Shown: piece by piece, positions 19,256 to 29,235 of the stretch
How positions within the stretch are numbered: the first letter of the stretch is position 1
How the letters are laid out: each line of letters begins with the position of its first letter
NCBI RefSeq assembly: GCF_003987255.1
Contig: NZ_PIQC01000005.1
Span: 186,001 to 250,000 of the forward strand
Length of the DNA: 64,000 bases
Source of the DNA: Idiomarina ramblicola
GTDB lineage: Bacteria > Pseudomonadota > Gammaproteobacteria > Enterobacterales > Alteromonadaceae
Direction: 5' to 3'
The notes under the pieces: generated by a model
The model's input: only the letters and a program-made list of their open reading frames with translations
Databases searched by the model: none
Told to the model about the DNA's origin: nothing
Program-made: the position numbers and the translations under genes

Positions 19256-20755
19256 CTACTGTTCTTCATTGAACCAGCAAATATTGCGGGCTTTCATAAT
19301 CAAATCGCCAGCCTGCTGTTCATTTAATTCTTCAATATCGGCTAAGTCGTCAACGCCCTGTTCCGCTAACCCTTCCAGACTGGTAACACCTTTACTAGCT
19401 AACACATAGGCTAAGTGGCGATCCATTCCTTCCAGGTTCAACAGTGTGTCGTCTGGTTCTGCCGATTCCAGAGATTCTTCCGTAGCCAAAGCCTTTGTCG
19501 TTAAATAGGCGCGTGCTCGACCACGTAATTCTTCTACGATATCTTCGTCCATTCCTTCAATATCAAGGAATTCTGCAACAGGCACATAGGCCACTTCTTC
19601 CAGCGATGAAAAGCCTTCATCAACCAGAACACTTGCAAAGTCTTCATCGATATCTAAAGTCGATACGAACAAGTTCAATAAGCGCTGCGTTTCAGCTTCG
19701 TTTTTCTCGTTGAACTCATCTTCTGTCATGACATTCAGTGTCCAGCCTGTCAGCTGACTGGCCAGTCGAACATTCTGTCCACCTTTACCAATAGCTTGCG
19801 CCAGATTGTCTGCAGCAACGGCAATATCCATCGTATGTGCATCTTCATCAACCACGATAGAGGCGACTTCTGCAGGCGCCATGGCGTTAATCACAAATTG
19901 TGCTGCATTATCATCCCAAAGGACGATATCAACTCGCTCGCCACCAAGTTCACCAGAAACTGCCTGAACTCGAGCGCCGCGCATACCGACACAGGCACCG
20001 ACTGGATCAATGCGCTTATCATTACTCTTCACAGCAATTTTAGCACGTGAACCCGGATCGCGGGCAGCGCCACGCAATTCAATCATTTCTTCGCCTATTT
20101 CAGGCACTTCGATACGAAACAGTTCCAACAAGAAGTTAGGATTTGTTCTGCTAACGAAAAGTTGCGCACCACGAGCTTCTGGGCGCACATCGTAGAGCAA
20201 ACCTCTGAGTCTGTCGCCAGGGCGAACCGATTCACGCGGTAACATTTCGTCTCGATAGATAATCGCTTCTGCGTTGTTACCTAAGTCAAGAATGACGTGT
20301 TCACGATTCGCGCGCTTCACAATACCGCTAACCATTTCACCTACCTGATCACGGTACTCATCAACCACTTGAGCTCGTTCCGCTTCACGTACCTTCTGTA
20401 CGATAACCTGCTTCGCAGTTTGTGTGGTAATGCGGTCGAATTGAATCGAATCAATTTGTTCTTCTACGTAGTCCCCGGCTTGTACCGATGGATCTTCGTA
20501 CTGCGCTGCTGACAAGCTGATTTCGCGGTAAGGATGTTCTAATCCAGTATCCGTATCCTCAACAACTAACCAACGACGGAAAGTATCAAATTCGCCTGTA
20601 TTGCGATCAATATCAATACGGACTTCAATATCGCCGTCGTATTTCTTTTTGGTCGCATGAGCCAATGCCGACTCTAACGCTTCAAATATTTTTTCGCGTG
20701 GTACTGCTTTTTCGTTTGAAACCGCTTCTGCGACTAACAGTATTTCTTTACTCAT
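19256..20755 (-). CDS. nusA: Transcription termination/antitermination factor NusA
   Basis: NusA binds RNA polymerase, promotes pausing and hairpin termination, and acts in antitermination. The 499-residue protein has an N-terminal polymerase-binding domain, an S1 domain ([18 protein letters not shown] near residue 140), two KH domains ([40 protein letters not shown]) and two C-terminal acidic repeats typical of proteobacterial NusA. It follows rimP by 26 bases. The operon leader has two terminators, so NusA could regulate its own operon (inference). Confidence 0.98.
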   Translation of the reverse strand: MSKEILLVAEAVSNEKAVPREKIFEALESALAHATKKKYDGDIEVRIDIDRNTGEFDTFRRWLVVEDTDTGLEHPYREISLSAAQYEDPSVQAGDYVEEQIDSIQFDRITTQTAKQVIVQKVREAERAQVVDEYRDQVGEMVSGIVKRANREHVILDLGNNAEAIIYRDEMLPRESVRPGDRLRGLLYDVRPEARGAQLFVSRTNPNFLLELFRIEVPEIGEEMIELRGAARDPGSRAKIAVKSNDKRIDPVGACVGMRGARVQAVSGELGGERVDIVLWDDNAAQFVINAMAPAEVASIVVDEDAHTMDIAVAADNLAQAIGKGGQNVRLASQLTGWTLNVMTEDEFNEKNEAETQRLLNLFVSTLDIDEDFASVLVDEGFSSLEEVAYVPVAEFLDIEGMDEDIVEELRGRARAYLTTKALATEESLESAEPDDTLLNLEGMDRHLAYVLASKGVTSLEGLAEQGVDDLADIEELNEQQAGDLIMKARNICWFNEEQ

Positions 20756-20781
20756 GAGTGCTGCCTCGCCAACGCAATCTT

Positions 20782-21240
20782 TTAATCAAATGCCGGAACC
20801 AGGTGAGCGTTTTTCACATCACGCATATTCACCTGAAGAGTATCGTTATCTACGGAAAGGGTCAGTTCTTCACCCTCCACCGCAATCAATTCTGCCTTGA
20901 ATTTTCTTTTATTCTTCTGCGCCGCTACTAACTCAAAAGCAACGGTTTCATTTACATAAGGCTGCATTTGTTCGGCATTAAAAAACGGTCTTTCCATTCC
21001 TGGCGATGAAACCTCCAGGTTGTATTCAACGTTAATAGGGTCTTCAACATCCAGCAGCGAGCTGACCTGATAACTGACGTCCGCACAATTATCCACACTG
21101 ATACCTTCCGGATGATCGATATATACCCGTAATGTTGAAAACTTACCGGCGCGAATAAATTCTACGCCCCACAATTCAAAATCCAGCGCTTCTACCGCTG
21201 GTCGAATCATATCGGTTAACCGTTCTTGCAAATTTGCCAA
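20782..21240 (-). CDS. rimP: Ribosome maturation factor RimP
   Basis: RimP assists 30S assembly, especially the S12/S5/S19 region. The 152-residue protein has the family pattern: an N-terminal alpha/beta domain with [22 protein letters not shown], then D-C-x-x-V-S near residue 54, L-E-V-S-S-P-G-M-x-R-P and a C-terminal SH3-like domain. The start is TTG at 21240 with GGAGG six bases upstream. It is the first protein gene after tRNA-fMet, and two terminator-like hairpins lie between them. Confidence 0.96.
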   Translation of the reverse strand: MANLQERLTDMIRPAVEALDFELWGVEFIRAGKFSTLRVYIDHPEGISVDNCADVSYQVSSLLDVEDPINVEYNLEVSSPGMERPFFNAEQMQPYVNETVAFELVAAQKNKRKFKAELIAVEGEELTLSVDNDTLQVNMRDVKNAHLVPAFD

Positions 21241-21257
21241 TTACTGCCTCCTGAAAC

Positions 21258-21278
21258 AAAAAAAGGGCGCAAGCGCCC
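21258..21278 (-). terminator. Terminator/attenuator next to the rimP ribosome-binding site
   Basis: GGGCGC-TT-GCGCCC at 21265-21278 is followed on the minus strand by a T-rich tract (21264-21258), a textbook intrinsic terminator. Its 3' end is about 18 bases before the rimP start codon, just ahead of GGAGG. Transcription from tRNA-fMet must pass it to express rimP-nusA-infB, so it probably acts as an attenuator. Confidence 0.75.
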
Positions 21279-21356
21279 AGTGTTCTGGCTATCCTAGGAT
21301 AGCTAAGGCCGCATAGCAAAAAGCCCCGAGCTGCTGCGGGGCTTTCTGAACACTGG
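21277..21356 (-). repeat. Long-range inverted repeat in rimP leader
   Basis: The 9-base arms CCAGTGTTC (21277-21285) and GAACACTGG (21348-21356) are perfectly complementary and enclose the upstream terminator hairpin. The rimP-proximal arm overlaps the 5' arm of the 21258-21278 terminator by two bases. The long-range pairing and that terminator may therefore stack or compete. Confidence 0.6.
21317..21345 (-). terminator. Terminator after tRNA-fMet
   Basis: AAAGCCCC/GGGGCTTT (21320-21327 and 21338-21345), extended by one G-C pair, forms a strong hairpin with T-rich sequence following on the minus strand. It lies about 70 bases after the tRNA-fMet 3' end. It would release the tRNA precursor and limit read-through to rimP. 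Confidence 0.75.
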
Positions 21357-21416
21357 ACCCTTTGTCAGTTATTTTAGCAAAAGCGTCGTTCTAATGCGAA
21401 GCGCTGCTACTAAAAT

Positions 21417-21493
<77 letters not shown>

Positions 21494-21568
21494 TCCGAAA
21501 CTTGTTGCACATTATACGTATTTTTCGTTTATTTTCAACCTCTGACGCAACAATCAGAGAGCTAATTT

Positions 21569-21655
21569 TGGTGCAGAAGGCGGGACTTGAACCCGCACGC
21601 CCGTAAGAGCACTACCCCCTCAAGGTAGCGTGTCTACCAATTCCACCACTTCTGC
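21569..21655 (-). tRNA. leuU: tRNA-Leu (GAG)
   Basis: An 87-base class II tRNA on the minus strand with acceptor GCAGAAG/CTTCTGC, anticodon loop TTGAGGG (anticodon GAG), a long variable arm and an encoded CCA. It begins six bases after the secG stop, so it is probably processed from a secG-leuU transcript. The order secG-leuU-metY-rimP matches the E. coli region. Confidence 0.96.
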
Positions 21656-21661
21656 AAATTT

Positions 21662-22003
21662 TTAGTCTATTGGCGGTACGTCAGACTCTGGTTCTGACTT
21701 GTCATCCGCTGGCGGTAACTGTTGCTCTTCTTCTGGTACTGAAAGATCAGAAAAGTCCGTAGAGCTTTCATCAGTTGACGTCGACAAGTTACCCAATACC
21801 AAACTCAAGATAAAGAAGACTACCGCTAACCCGGCGGTTGCGCGAGTCAGGAAGTTGCCTGAGCCTGATGAACCAAACACAGTATTCGATGCGCCGGAAC
21901 CAAAAGATGCGCCCATGTCCGCGCCTTTACCTTGTTGAAGCATAATAAAGCCAATCAAGACCAAAGCGACAACGAGAAATGCGATCATCAAAATTTCGTA
22001 CAT
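21662..22003 (-). CDS. secG: Protein-export membrane protein SecG
   Basis: SecG is the small accessory subunit of the SecYEG translocon. The start at 22003 (MYEILMIAFLVVALVLIGFI) gives 113 residues with two membrane helices (about 3-23 and 53-73). The conserved cytoplasmic loop QQGKGADMGASFGSG-S-T-VFGSSGSGNFLTR lies between them, and the tail is acidic and Pro/Ser-rich. An upstream extension to 22039 would overlap tpiA and was rejected. It follows tpiA by four bases. Confidence 0.95.
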   Translation of the reverse strand: MYEILMIAFLVVALVLIGFIMLQQGKGADMGASFGSGASNTVFGSSGSGNFLTRATAGLAVVFFILSLVLGNLSTSTDESSTDFSDLSVPEEEQQLPPADDKSEPESDVPPID

Positions 22004-22007
22004 AATT

Positions 22008-22766
22008 TTACCCTTGAGCAGCTTGGCAAATGGCAACAAAGTCTGATTCTTTCAGACTTGCGCCACCTATCAGGCCGCCATCAATGTCTTTTTGCGCAAA
22101 TAATTCGGCAGCGTTGTCAGCTTTAACTGAGCCGCCGTACAATAACGGCATTTTCTCACCAATCGCGCCAAATTGCTCTACCAGTAACGCTCTTAATTTA
22201 GCATGAACGTCCTGTGCTTGTTCCGGTGATGCCGTTTCTCCGGTACCAATTGCCCATACTGGCTCATAGGCCAAAACAACCTTCCCGGCTTTCTCTTTAG
22301 GGAGATTAATCAAAGCTGCTTTCGCTTGCTTTGCTACCACTTCCCACGTATTACCCTCATCACGTTGTGCTTTATTCTCACCAACGCAAATTACCGCTGT
22401 CATACCCGCATTAACCGCCGCTAATGCTTTTTCATTCACCATGTCGTCTGTTTCTGAAAACAGTTGCCGACGTTCTGAATGTCCTACTAACACGTAGCTA
22501 ACGCCAAACTCTTGTAATTGAGCAGTTGAGACTTCGCCCGTAAAGGCGCCACTGGGGTGTTCAGATACCGTCTGTGCACCAATGGCAATGTCATCATAAT
22601 AACACTGGCTTGCAAGCTCACCGATAAGGGTAAACGGAGGACAAACAACTAACTTAACTTGCTGAAGCTGGCTAAGTTGTTCTCGCAAAGCCGCCGACAT
22701 TGTTTTCGTTAGCTCGCGATTTCCGTTCATTTTCCAATTTGCAATCACTAGTGATGCATTAGGCAT
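22008..22766 (-). CDS. tpiA: Triosephosphate isomerase
   Basis: TpiA interconverts dihydroxyacetone phosphate and glyceraldehyde 3-phosphate. The 252-residue protein shows the N-terminal ANWKMNG (Lys13 region), the catalytic His in YVLVGHSERR, the catalytic Glu in VLAYEPVWAIGTG, and the phosphate-binding LLYGGSVKADNAAELF and DGGLIGGASL. It lies between glmM and secG, a common arrangement in this group, with only four bases to secG. Confidence 0.98.
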   Translation of the reverse strand: MPNASLVIANWKMNGNRELTKTMSAALREQLSQLQQVKLVVCPPFTLIGELASQCYYDDIAIGAQTVSEHPSGAFTGEVSTAQLQEFGVSYVLVGHSERRQLFSETDDMVNEKALAAVNAGMTAVICVGENKAQRDEGNTWEVVAKQAKAALINLPKEKAGKVVLAYEPVWAIGTGETASPEQAQDVHAKLRALLVEQFGAIGEKMPLLYGGSVKADNAAELFAQKDIDGGLIGGASLKESDFVAICQAAQG

Positions 22767-22853
22767 AGTTTGTCCTCTACTTCAGAGCGCGGGAATAGTA
22801 GCGAAACACTCACCAACTTACAAGCGAGATTTTCATTGCTACCCGCTAACTGT

Positions 22854-24194
22854 TTAATTTGTAGCCGCTTCAACTTCATTCGCGATTTGTTGAGCGAAGG
22901 CTTTGACCTTGGCTTCGTTTTCCCCTTCAACCATCACCCGGATCAAAGGTTCTGTGCCTGACTTGCGCAATAAAACCCGACCGCTGCCTGCCAAGGCTTT
23001 CTCAACTTCCCGAACCACACTTTTTACATTGGCTGACTCAAGGGGCTGCTTGTCACTATCAAAACGAACATTGACCAAGACTTGTGGCAGTTTATGAAAG
23101 TCACAACTTAGCTTTTCCAATGACTTTTGCTCTTGGTACATCGCTGCCAGGACTTGCAAGCCAGCCACAATACCATCGCCTGTTGTATGATGTTGACGAT
23201 TGATAACATGCCCTGAATTTTCTCCACCAAGGTACCAGTCACGTTTAACCAGCTCTTCGATAACATAGCGGTCGCCTACTTTTGCCCGGACAAAAGGAAT
23301 TCGCCGCTTATCCAGCTCTTTTTCCAGTGCAAAGTTAGTCATCAACGTACCAACGACACCTCCTTGCAGCTGCCCCTGATTCTGTGCGGTAACGGCAAGC
23401 ATATAAAGAATTTCATCGCCATCAATTGGCCGACCGTTTTCGGTCACCATCATGATCCGATCGCCATCACCATCCAGTGCTATACCTAAATCTGCATTAG
23501 TTTCCAGAACTTTACTCTGTAAAGCCGCCAGGTGGGTCGCACCACATTCTTTATTAATATTAAGTCCATTCGGCTGCGTGCCAATTTCAGTGACTTCTGC
23601 GCCCAGTTCACGAAACACGTTAGGTGCGATGTGATAAGTTGCACCATGAGCACAGTCAACTACAATGTGCAGTCCTTCCAAAGTCATCTCATTAGGAAAA
23701 ACACTTTTACAAAACTCAATGTAACGACCTGCGGCGTCGTTAATACGCTTTGCGCGACCTAATTCTTCCGAGATAACACAATCCATTGGTTCATCCAGCA
23801 AGCGCTCAATTTCTAACTCAACGGCATCCGGAAGTTTGTGACCATTATCCGCAAAGAATTTAATCCCATTATCGTAATAAGGGTTGTGCGATGCACTAAT
23901 AACGATGCCTGCAGCGGCTCGGAACGTACGTGTCAGGTAAGCAATTCCCGGGGTTGGCATAGGGCCTAAGAAATCAACGCCAACGCCTGCTGCTGCAAGT
24001 CCGGCTTCCAGTGCAGACTCCAGCATATAGCCTGAAACACGGGTGTCTTTACCGACCAGAACACGACTGGTACCTTTAGCAGCCAGTACACGGCCAGCAG
24101 CCCAACCAAGCTTAACGGCAAATTCCGGGGTAATCGGAAATTCTCCAACCCGGCCACGAACGCCATCCGTGCCGAAATATTTACGCTCACTCAA
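22854..24194 (-). CDS. glmM: Phosphoglucosamine mutase
   Basis: GlmM converts glucosamine 6-phosphate to glucosamine 1-phosphate on the way to UDP-GlcNAc for peptidoglycan and LPS. The 446-residue protein begins [17 protein letters not shown]. It has the phosphoserine loop [18 protein letters not shown] (Ser at about residue 102), the metal-binding DGDGDR, the sugar-binding GGENSGH and the C-terminal [17 protein letters not shown]. It overlaps folP by four bases. The 87 bases to tpiA show no obvious signals. Confidence 0.98.
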   Translation of the reverse strand: MSERKYFGTDGVRGRVGEFPITPEFAVKLGWAAGRVLAAKGTSRVLVGKDTRVSGYMLESALEAGLAAAGVGVDFLGPMPTPGIAYLTRTFRAAAGIVISASHNPYYDNGIKFFADNGHKLPDAVELEIERLLDEPMDCVISEELGRAKRINDAAGRYIEFCKSVFPNEMTLEGLHIVVDCAHGATYHIAPNVFRELGAEVTEIGTQPNGLNINKECGATHLAALQSKVLETNADLGIALDGDGDRIMMVTENGRPIDGDEILYMLAVTAQNQGQLQGGVVGTLMTNFALEKELDKRRIPFVRAKVGDRYVIEELVKRDWYLGGENSGHVINRQHHTTGDGIVAGLQVLAAMYQEQKSLEKLSCDFHKLPQVLVNVRFDSDKQPLESANVKSVVREVEKALAGSGRVLLRKSGTEPLIRVMVEGENEAKVKAFAQQIANEVEAATN

Positions 24195-25006
24195 AGGTGT
24201 TCTCCTTCTAAAGTTGCTGCAACCACTTTCATTGCATCAACTGTCTCCTTAACATCATGAACGCGAATTATACGTGCTCCTTTCATGGCTGCAATGGTTG
24301 CAGCCGCTAAACTGCCGGCTAATCGCTCATTAACATCCCGCCCGGTGACATGCCCAATCATGCTTTTCCGCGACATTCCGACTAAAAGCGGAAGTTGAAG
24401 TTCATGAAAAGCCTGAAGACGTTGCAATAATTGATAGTTGTGTCTTGCCGACTTGCCGAAGCCAAACCCCGGGTCGAGCCAAATTCTTTCTCGCTGAATT
24501 CCAGCACTTTCACATGCCTGAATGCGCTCTTGCAAAAAGGTTTTAACATCGCAAATTACGTCATCGTAATGTGGGTTCAGCTGCATACTTCGTGGCTCAC
24601 CCTGCATATGCATTAAACAGACTTTAGCGTTTGTGCCCGATAGTGCTTCCAAAGCCCCATCTTCTCTCAACGCATTAACGTCATTGATTAAATTTGCACC
24701 GGCCTTTATTGATTCACTCATTACTACGGGTTTTGTCGTATCCACTGAAATAGAAACATCAAAACGCTGGCGTACCGCTTTTACCAAAGGAATAACCCTA
24801 TCCAGCTCTTCTTGTACGGCTACCGCATGAGAACCCGGCCGAGTTGATTCACCACCAATATCCACCATATCAGCGCCGTCATCGATTAACTGCGCAACGT
24901 GATCAATCGCGTCATCTAAGCGGTTGTATTCACCTCCGTCAGAGAACGAGTCCGGTGTGACATTAACAATTCCCATCACTTGCAAAGGCTTCTCATTTTT
25001 TGGCAT
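24191..25006 (-). CDS. folP: Dihydropteroate synthase
   Basis: FolP condenses p-aminobenzoate with hydroxymethyl-dihydropterin pyrophosphate in folate synthesis and is the sulfonamide target. The 271-residue TIM-barrel has both signatures: [15 protein letters not shown] (residues ~11-25) and [12 protein letters not shown] (~49-60), then [10 protein letters not shown] and a C-terminal IIRVHDV. It lies between ftsH (terminator in the 70-base gap) and glmM (ATGA overlap), the E. coli order. Confidence 0.97.
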   Translation of the reverse strand: MPKNEKPLQVMGIVNVTPDSFSDGGEYNRLDDAIDHVAQLIDDGADMVDIGGESTRPGSHAVAVQEELDRVIPLVKAVRQRFDVSISVDTTKPVVMSESIKAGANLINDVNALREDGALEALSGTNAKVCLMHMQGEPRSMQLNPHYDDVICDVKTFLQERIQACESAGIQRERIWLDPGFGFGKSARHNYQLLQRLQAFHELQLPLLVGMSRKSMIGHVTGRDVNERLAGSLAAATIAAMKGARIIRVHDVKETVDAMKVVAATLEGEHL

Positions 25007-25035
25007 AGCTCGGCTCCGCTAATTACTGTTTCTTA

Positions 25036-25062
25036 CAAAAAAGCCACCTCTCGGTGGCTTTT
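25036..25062 (-). terminator. Terminator after ftsH
   Basis: AAGCCACC-TCTC-GGTGGCTT (25041-25060) forms an 8-base-pair stem; the minus strand then reads TTTTTT. It is about 15 bases after the ftsH stop and 30 bases before folP. folP-glmM expression therefore needs read-through or a hidden promoter. Confidence 0.85.
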
Positions 25063-25076
25063 AAAAAGAGTCAACT

Positions 25077-27014
25077 TTAAGAAGTCGCATCCCCGGGCTT
25101 GTCGACATCAATAGGTCGTTCCGGACGTTTCTCGGTATTTTCTGATTTAGCAGCACCGCCATCCGAATCGTTACCATCACGGTCCCTGTCATCCCAGTCT
25201 TTTGGTTGACGAACATCTCGACGATTCATCAAGTCATCAATCTGATCGGCATCAATCGTTTCATATCGAACCAGCGCATCTTTCATTGAGTGAAGAATAT
25301 CGACATTTTCTTCCAACAATTTTTTCGCACGGTGATAATTACGGTCAATAAATGATTTAACTTCTTCATCAATAGCACGTGCCGTGTCATCAGACATGTG
25401 CTTGTGCTGAGTTACTGAACGCCCGAGAAAAACTTCATTCTCATCTTCTGCGTACAGTAATGGGCCCATTTTTTCAGATAAGCCCCACTGAGTCACCATT
25501 TTACGGGCTATTTCTGTGGCACGCTCAATGTCGTTAGAAGCACCTGTGGTCACTTTTTCATCACCATAAATAATGGCTTCCGCCAATCGACCACCAAACA
25601 GACTTGAAATCATGCTTTCAAGGTGTTGTTTACTGTGACTTACACGATCTTGTTCCGGCAGATACATGGTCACACCCAAAGCCCTGCCTCGCGGAATGAT
25701 CGAGACTTTATAAACGGGATCATGTTCTGGAACTAAACGTCCAACAATAGCGTGCCCCGCCTCATGATAAGCAGTCATCGCTTTTTCATCGTCAGTCATG
25801 ACCATTGATCGGCGTTCGGCACCCATCATAATTTTGTCTTTGGCTTTATCAAATTCTTCCATTGAGACGACACGCTTGTCACCACGTGCAGCAAATAATG
25901 CAGCCTCGTTAACCAGATTGGCCAAATCTGCGCCAGAAAAACCGGGTGTACCGCGCGCAATCAGTGACGGCTTAACATCATCACCTAATGGTACTTTACG
26001 CATGTGTACTTTAAGAATTTGCTCACGACCACGAACATCCGGCAAACCAACAATAACCTGACGGTCAAAACGGCCTGGACGCAGTAATGCTGGGTCTAGT
26101 ACGTCTGGGCGGTTAGTTGCGGCAATAACGATAATGCCCTCGTTACCTTCAAAACCGTCCATTTCAACCAACATTTGGTTCAATGTCTGTTCGCGTTCAT
26201 CGTGCCCGCCACCAAGGCCGGCACCACGTTGACGGCCAACAGCGTCAAGCTCATCGATAAAGATGATACAAGGAGCCGATTTTTTTGCTTGTTCAAACAT
26301 GTCACGAACACGAGAAGCACCGACACCAACAAACATCTCAACGAAGTCTGAACCCGAAATACTAAAGAAAGGCACTTTTGCTTCGCCAGAAATGGCTTTA
26401 GCCAGCAAGGTTTTACCTGTGCCCGGCGGTCCAACCATGAGAACGCCTTTAGGGATTTTCCCACCCAAACGCTGGAACTTAGAAGGATCTTTTAGGTAAT
26501 CAACTAATTCTGAAACTTCTTCTTTAGCCTCATCACAACCGGCAACATCTTTAAATGTTGTTTTCGATTGCTCTTCATTCATCAATTTCGCTTTACTTTT
26601 ACCAAACGACATGGCGCCACGGCCACCTCCGCCTTGCATTTGACGCATGAAAAATATCCATACACCAATAAGTAATAGCATTGGGAACCAAGAGATAAAG
26701 ATAGACGCTAAAATACTCTGCTCTTCGGGCGGAGTACCCTGTGTTTCTACGTCGTTTGCCAACAAGTCATCCAGAATTTTTGGATCATACTGAGTGGGCA
26801 CAACGGTTTTATAAGATTGACCATTGCGAGTCATACCTGAAATAGTGCGTCCATCATCACCAAATTCAGCACGGCGAATATTGCCATTATTAACCTGAGA
26901 TACAAATTCATTGTATGTCATAGTTGCAGACGGCGTTCCGCTCGGACTGAAGCTCTGAAAAACGCTCATCAGTACGACGGCTATTACAAGCCACAAGATG
27001 AGATTCTTTGCCAT
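25077..27014 (-). CDS. ftsH: ATP-dependent membrane zinc protease FtsH
   Basis: FtsH is a hexameric AAA+ protease that degrades membrane proteins, LpxC and sigma-32. The ATG at 27014 gives [19 protein letters not shown], nearly the E. coli N terminus (645 residues); an in-frame TTG three codons upstream is less likely. Two membrane segments (about 5-24 and 105-125) flank a periplasmic domain. Walker A GPPGTGKT, Walker [12 protein letters not shown] and the SRH arginines are present. The zinc motif is HEAGH, and the C-terminal tail is Asp/Gly/Glu-rich. It is downstream of rlmE. Confidence 0.98.
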   Translation of the reverse strand: MAKNLILWLVIAVVLMSVFQSFSPSGTPSATMTYNEFVSQVNNGNIRRAEFGDDGRTISGMTRNGQSYKTVVPTQYDPKILDDLLANDVETQGTPPEEQSILASIFISWFPMLLLIGVWIFFMRQMQGGGGRGAMSFGKSKAKLMNEEQSKTTFKDVAGCDEAKEEVSELVDYLKDPSKFQRLGGKIPKGVLMVGPPGTGKTLLAKAISGEAKVPFFSISGSDFVEMFVGVGASRVRDMFEQAKKSAPCIIFIDELDAVGRQRGAGLGGGHDEREQTLNQMLVEMDGFEGNEGIIVIAATNRPDVLDPALLRPGRFDRQVIVGLPDVRGREQILKVHMRKVPLGDDVKPSLIARGTPGFSGADLANLVNEAALFAARGDKRVVSMEEFDKAKDKIMMGAERRSMVMTDDEKAMTAYHEAGHAIVGRLVPEHDPVYKVSIIPRGRALGVTMYLPEQDRVSHSKQHLESMISSLFGGRLAEAIIYGDEKVTTGASNDIERATEIARKMVTQWGLSEKMGPLLYAEDENEVFLGRSVTQHKHMSDDTARAIDEEVKSFIDRNYHRAKKLLEENVDILHSMKDALVRYETIDADQIDDLMNRRDVRQPKDWDDRDRDGNDSDGGAAKSENTEKRPERPIDVDKPGDATS

Positions 27015-27064
27015 ATCGCTCAAAGCCTATTACCTCTATTAAAAATCAACTACCCAACAGGGTA

Positions 27065-27691
27065 CTACAGTTTATAGTCTGTCGCTACCAAGTAGACCTC
27101 TCTGGAACGTGCCCGGGAGGACTCCGGCTTTCTCGTTTTTACATCTTTAAATGCCGCACGTACATCTTTTAGGAAAGGTTCAAAACCTTGACCTTGAAAC
27201 ACTTTGACGACAAAACTTCCGCCTGGTTTCAAAACCTGGTGGCACATATCCAGCGCCAGCTCTACTAAATACATAGAACGCGCCTGATCGACCGTGCTAT
27301 TGCCGCTCATATTCGGTGCCATATCAGATAGCACCACATCAACATTTTTCCCGCCAATACGTTCCAGTAAAGCGCTTAATACCGATTCTTCTCGAAAGTC
27401 GCCTTGAAGGAAATCGACCCCGGCGATTGGGTCCATCGCTAAAATATCACAAGCAATGATCTGACCGTCACCATTAAAATAGTCAGCAGCGTACTGCGAC
27501 CAGCCGCCAGGGGCGGCCCCTAAATCAACGACGGTTTGACCTTTTTTGATCAGTTTGTCCCGCTTTTGTATCTCTTCCAACTTAAACACAGCTCGGGAAC
27601 GCAGCCCTTTCTTCTGTGCTTTTTGGACAAACTGATCGTCAAAATGTTCTTTCAGCCAGCGCTGACTGCTCACACTGCGTTTTTTTCCCAT
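27065..27691 (-). CDS. rlmE: 23S rRNA 2'-O-methyltransferase RlmE
   Basis: RlmE (FtsJ/RrmJ) methylates U2552 of 23S rRNA. In E. coli it is a heat-shock protein. The 208-residue protein has the SAM motif [16 protein letters not shown] (residues ~53-68), the catalytic K-D-K-E tetrad region ([32 protein letters not shown]) and a C-terminal [16 protein letters not shown]. It is divergent from yhbY (91-base gap) and 50 bases upstream of ftsH. A CTTGATT sequence lies in the gap, but I see no convincing heat-shock -10. Confidence 0.97.
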   Translation of the reverse strand: MGKKRSVSSQRWLKEHFDDQFVQKAQKKGLRSRAVFKLEEIQKRDKLIKKGQTVVDLGAAPGGWSQYAADYFNGDGQIIACDILAMDPIAGVDFLQGDFREESVLSALLERIGGKNVDVVLSDMAPNMSGNSTVDQARSMYLVELALDMCHQVLKPGGSFVVKVFQGQGFEPFLKDVRAAFKDVKTRKPESSRARSREVYLVATDYKL

Positions 27692-27782
27692 GATTTAACG
27701 AAGTTTCCTTAATTGTCTGGCCTGAATACCTGATCTGGCGTTACAATGTTAAAAAATCAAGCTCTAAAACGGATATTATCGA

Positions 27783-28079
27783 ATGTCATTAAGTAATAAG
27801 CAAAAACAGCATTTAAAAGGTTTAGCGCATCCGCTTAAACCCGTCGTACTACTTGGGTCTAACGGCCTGACTGAAGGTGTTCTTGCAGAAATTGAACAAG
27901 CACTTGATCACCACGAACTGATTAAAATAAAAGTTCCTGAGGAAGACCGCGAGCTCAGAAAGCAAATGATGGCGACCATTGTACATGAAACGCGGGCGTC
28001 TGAAGTGCAAATTATCGGTAAAACCCAAGTAATATACCGCCCCGCAGAAGAACCTAAAATCCGCCTTCCACGCGGCTAG
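27783..28079 (+). CDS. yhbY: Ribosome assembly RNA-binding protein YhbY
   Basis: YhbY is a CRM-domain RNA-binding protein associated with pre-50S particles. The 98-residue protein fits the single-domain family: LSNKQKQHLKGLAHPLKPVVLLGSNGLTEGVL-type start, the central ALDHHELIKIKV and a final IGKTQVIYRP. The GxxG-like loop is L-G-S-N-G. It is divergent from rlmE, as in E. coli. Its stop abuts the stop of the convergent HTH gene at 28080 with no intervening bases. Confidence 0.94.
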   Translation: MSLSNKQKQHLKGLAHPLKPVVLLGSNGLTEGVLAEIEQALDHHELIKIKVPEEDRELRKQMMATIVHETRASEVQIIGKTQVIYRPAEEPKIRLPRG

Positions 28080-28604
28080 CTATTCTTTGGTCGCAGGCTT
28101 AATAGATAGCGCCTTAGCTACTAGTTCTAATGCCTGCGACTTCTCTATCCACTTATCTGTAGTGGAGAAATACACATCTAACATTAAGGCCAGACATTGC
28201 TCGTCATTTTCAAGACCATACGGCTTTAATAACGGTTCAGTTTTTTTATGTGCCTTTAAAAACTCGATCCGTCGTTTACGTTCTTCCTCGGCAACGCTGT
28301 ACTTAATGTAGTCAGTTTGGTTATAAGCATACTGGGGGTCATGTAAAGTGTATCCCGGAGCGAAAAACCAATTAAGAGACACTCGTTCTTGTAACAGTTT
28401 CCGGATAATTTCAGCAAAAGGTAACTTTTGACTGCGCTTCCAGTTGGCATAATCGTTTGGATTTCGACCTAGCCATAAAGAAACGTCTTTGTATGTTCCC
28501 TTTTGCGAAATAAGCTTTAAGCGATCAAAACACTCCGCTACGGTTAACTCGTCAAGAGGTGTATGTTGAGTCGTTTGAGATGGTAATGACTGTTCCTTGT
28601 CCAT
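28080..28604 (-). CDS. Small protein with CI-repressor-like helix-turn-helix
   Basis: I do not recognise a named homologue. The 174-residue protein has, at residues about 24-82, the layout of the bacteriophage CI-repressor N-terminal family: F-x-R-L-K, a helix (YKDVSLWLGRNPND), Y-x-x-W-K-R, then L-P-F-A-E-I-I-x-x-L-x-x-x-x-V-S-L-N-W-F-F. The remaining 90 residues are charged and helical, with no S24 peptidase motif, so it would not be cleaved like lambda CI. A regulatory DNA-binding role is inferred. No phage genes flank it. It is wedged between greA and yhbY, usually neighbours in related bacteria, suggesting lineage-specific insertion. Confidence 0.7.
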   Translation of the reverse strand: MDKEQSLPSQTTQHTPLDELTVAECFDRLKLISQKGTYKDVSLWLGRNPNDYANWKRSQKLPFAEIIRKLLQERVSLNWFFAPGYTLHDPQYAYNQTDYIKYSVAEEERKRRIEFLKAHKKTEPLLKPYGLENDEQCLALMLDVYFSTTDKWIEKSQALELVAKALSIKPATKE

Positions 28605-28702
28605 TGCAGATCTTCTTTTGTAGATTTAATGTTAAAAAAACAAAATAAGCTGCGAACTATACAATATCCGGTACAAAAAACAAACGACGTTCTTATGAAA
28701 AG

Positions 28703-28738
28703 AAAAAAGGCTGGTAAACTTTCGTTTCCAGCCTTTTC
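28703..28738 (-). terminator. Terminator after greA
   Basis: AAGGCTGG/CCAGCCTT (28707-28714, 28728-28735) extends inward through AAAC/GTTT with one bulge. On the minus strand it is followed by TTTTTCTTTT. It lies 21 bases after the greA stop and ends the carAB-greA transcript before the HTH gene. Confidence 0.85.
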
Positions 28739-28758
28739 AATAAATAACATTTGATATA

Positions 28759-29235
28759 TTACTTATATTCTACGGCAACCACTTCATACTCAACTTCCCC
28801 ATTTGGGGTTGTTACTGTGGCAATATCATCAATTTCTTTACCAATTAATGCACGAGCGATGGGAGAGTTTACCGAGATCAAGTTCGATTTGATATCCGCT
28901 TCATCATCACCCACTATCTTGTAAGTCACTTCTTCATCAGTTTTCGTGTTGTATACCGTTACGGTAGAACCAAAAATAACTTTTCCATTGTTTGGTACTT
29001 TAGTGACATCGATAATTTGAGCGTTCGAAAGTTTGGATTCAATTTCCTGAATCCGCCCTTCGCAAAAACCTTGCTGCTCACGTGCGGCATGGTATTCCGC
29101 ATTCTCTTTTAAGTCGCCGTGCTCTCTAGCATCAGCAATAGCTTCAACAATGCGCGGACGCTCAACCGTTTTTAAACGCTTAAGTTCATCACGTAATAAT
29201 TGCGCGCCATGTTCCGTCATTGGAATCTGGTTCAT
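28759..29235 (-). CDS. greA: Transcription elongation factor GreA
   Basis: GreA rescues backtracked RNA polymerase by stimulating transcript cleavage. The 158-residue length is standard. The N-terminal coiled coil ([24 protein letters not shown], then [23 protein letters not shown] with the catalytic acidic tip D/E) and the C-terminal FKBP-like domain ([35 protein letters not shown]) are clear. It overlaps carB by four bases (ATGA), making carA-carB-greA one coupled unit. Confidence 0.98.
   Translation of the reverse strand: MNQIPMTEHGAQLLRDELKRLKTVERPRIVEAIADAREHGDLKENAEYHAAREQQGFCEGRIQEIESKLSNAQIIDVTKVPNNGKVIFGSTVTVYNTKTDEEVTYKIVGDDEADIKSNLISVNSPIARALIGKEIDDIATVTTPNGEVEYEVVAVEYK

Noticed and set aside
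27692-27782. Heat-shock promoter for rlmE-ftsH
   Set aside because: CTTGATT is present but no CCCCAT-like element at the right distance.
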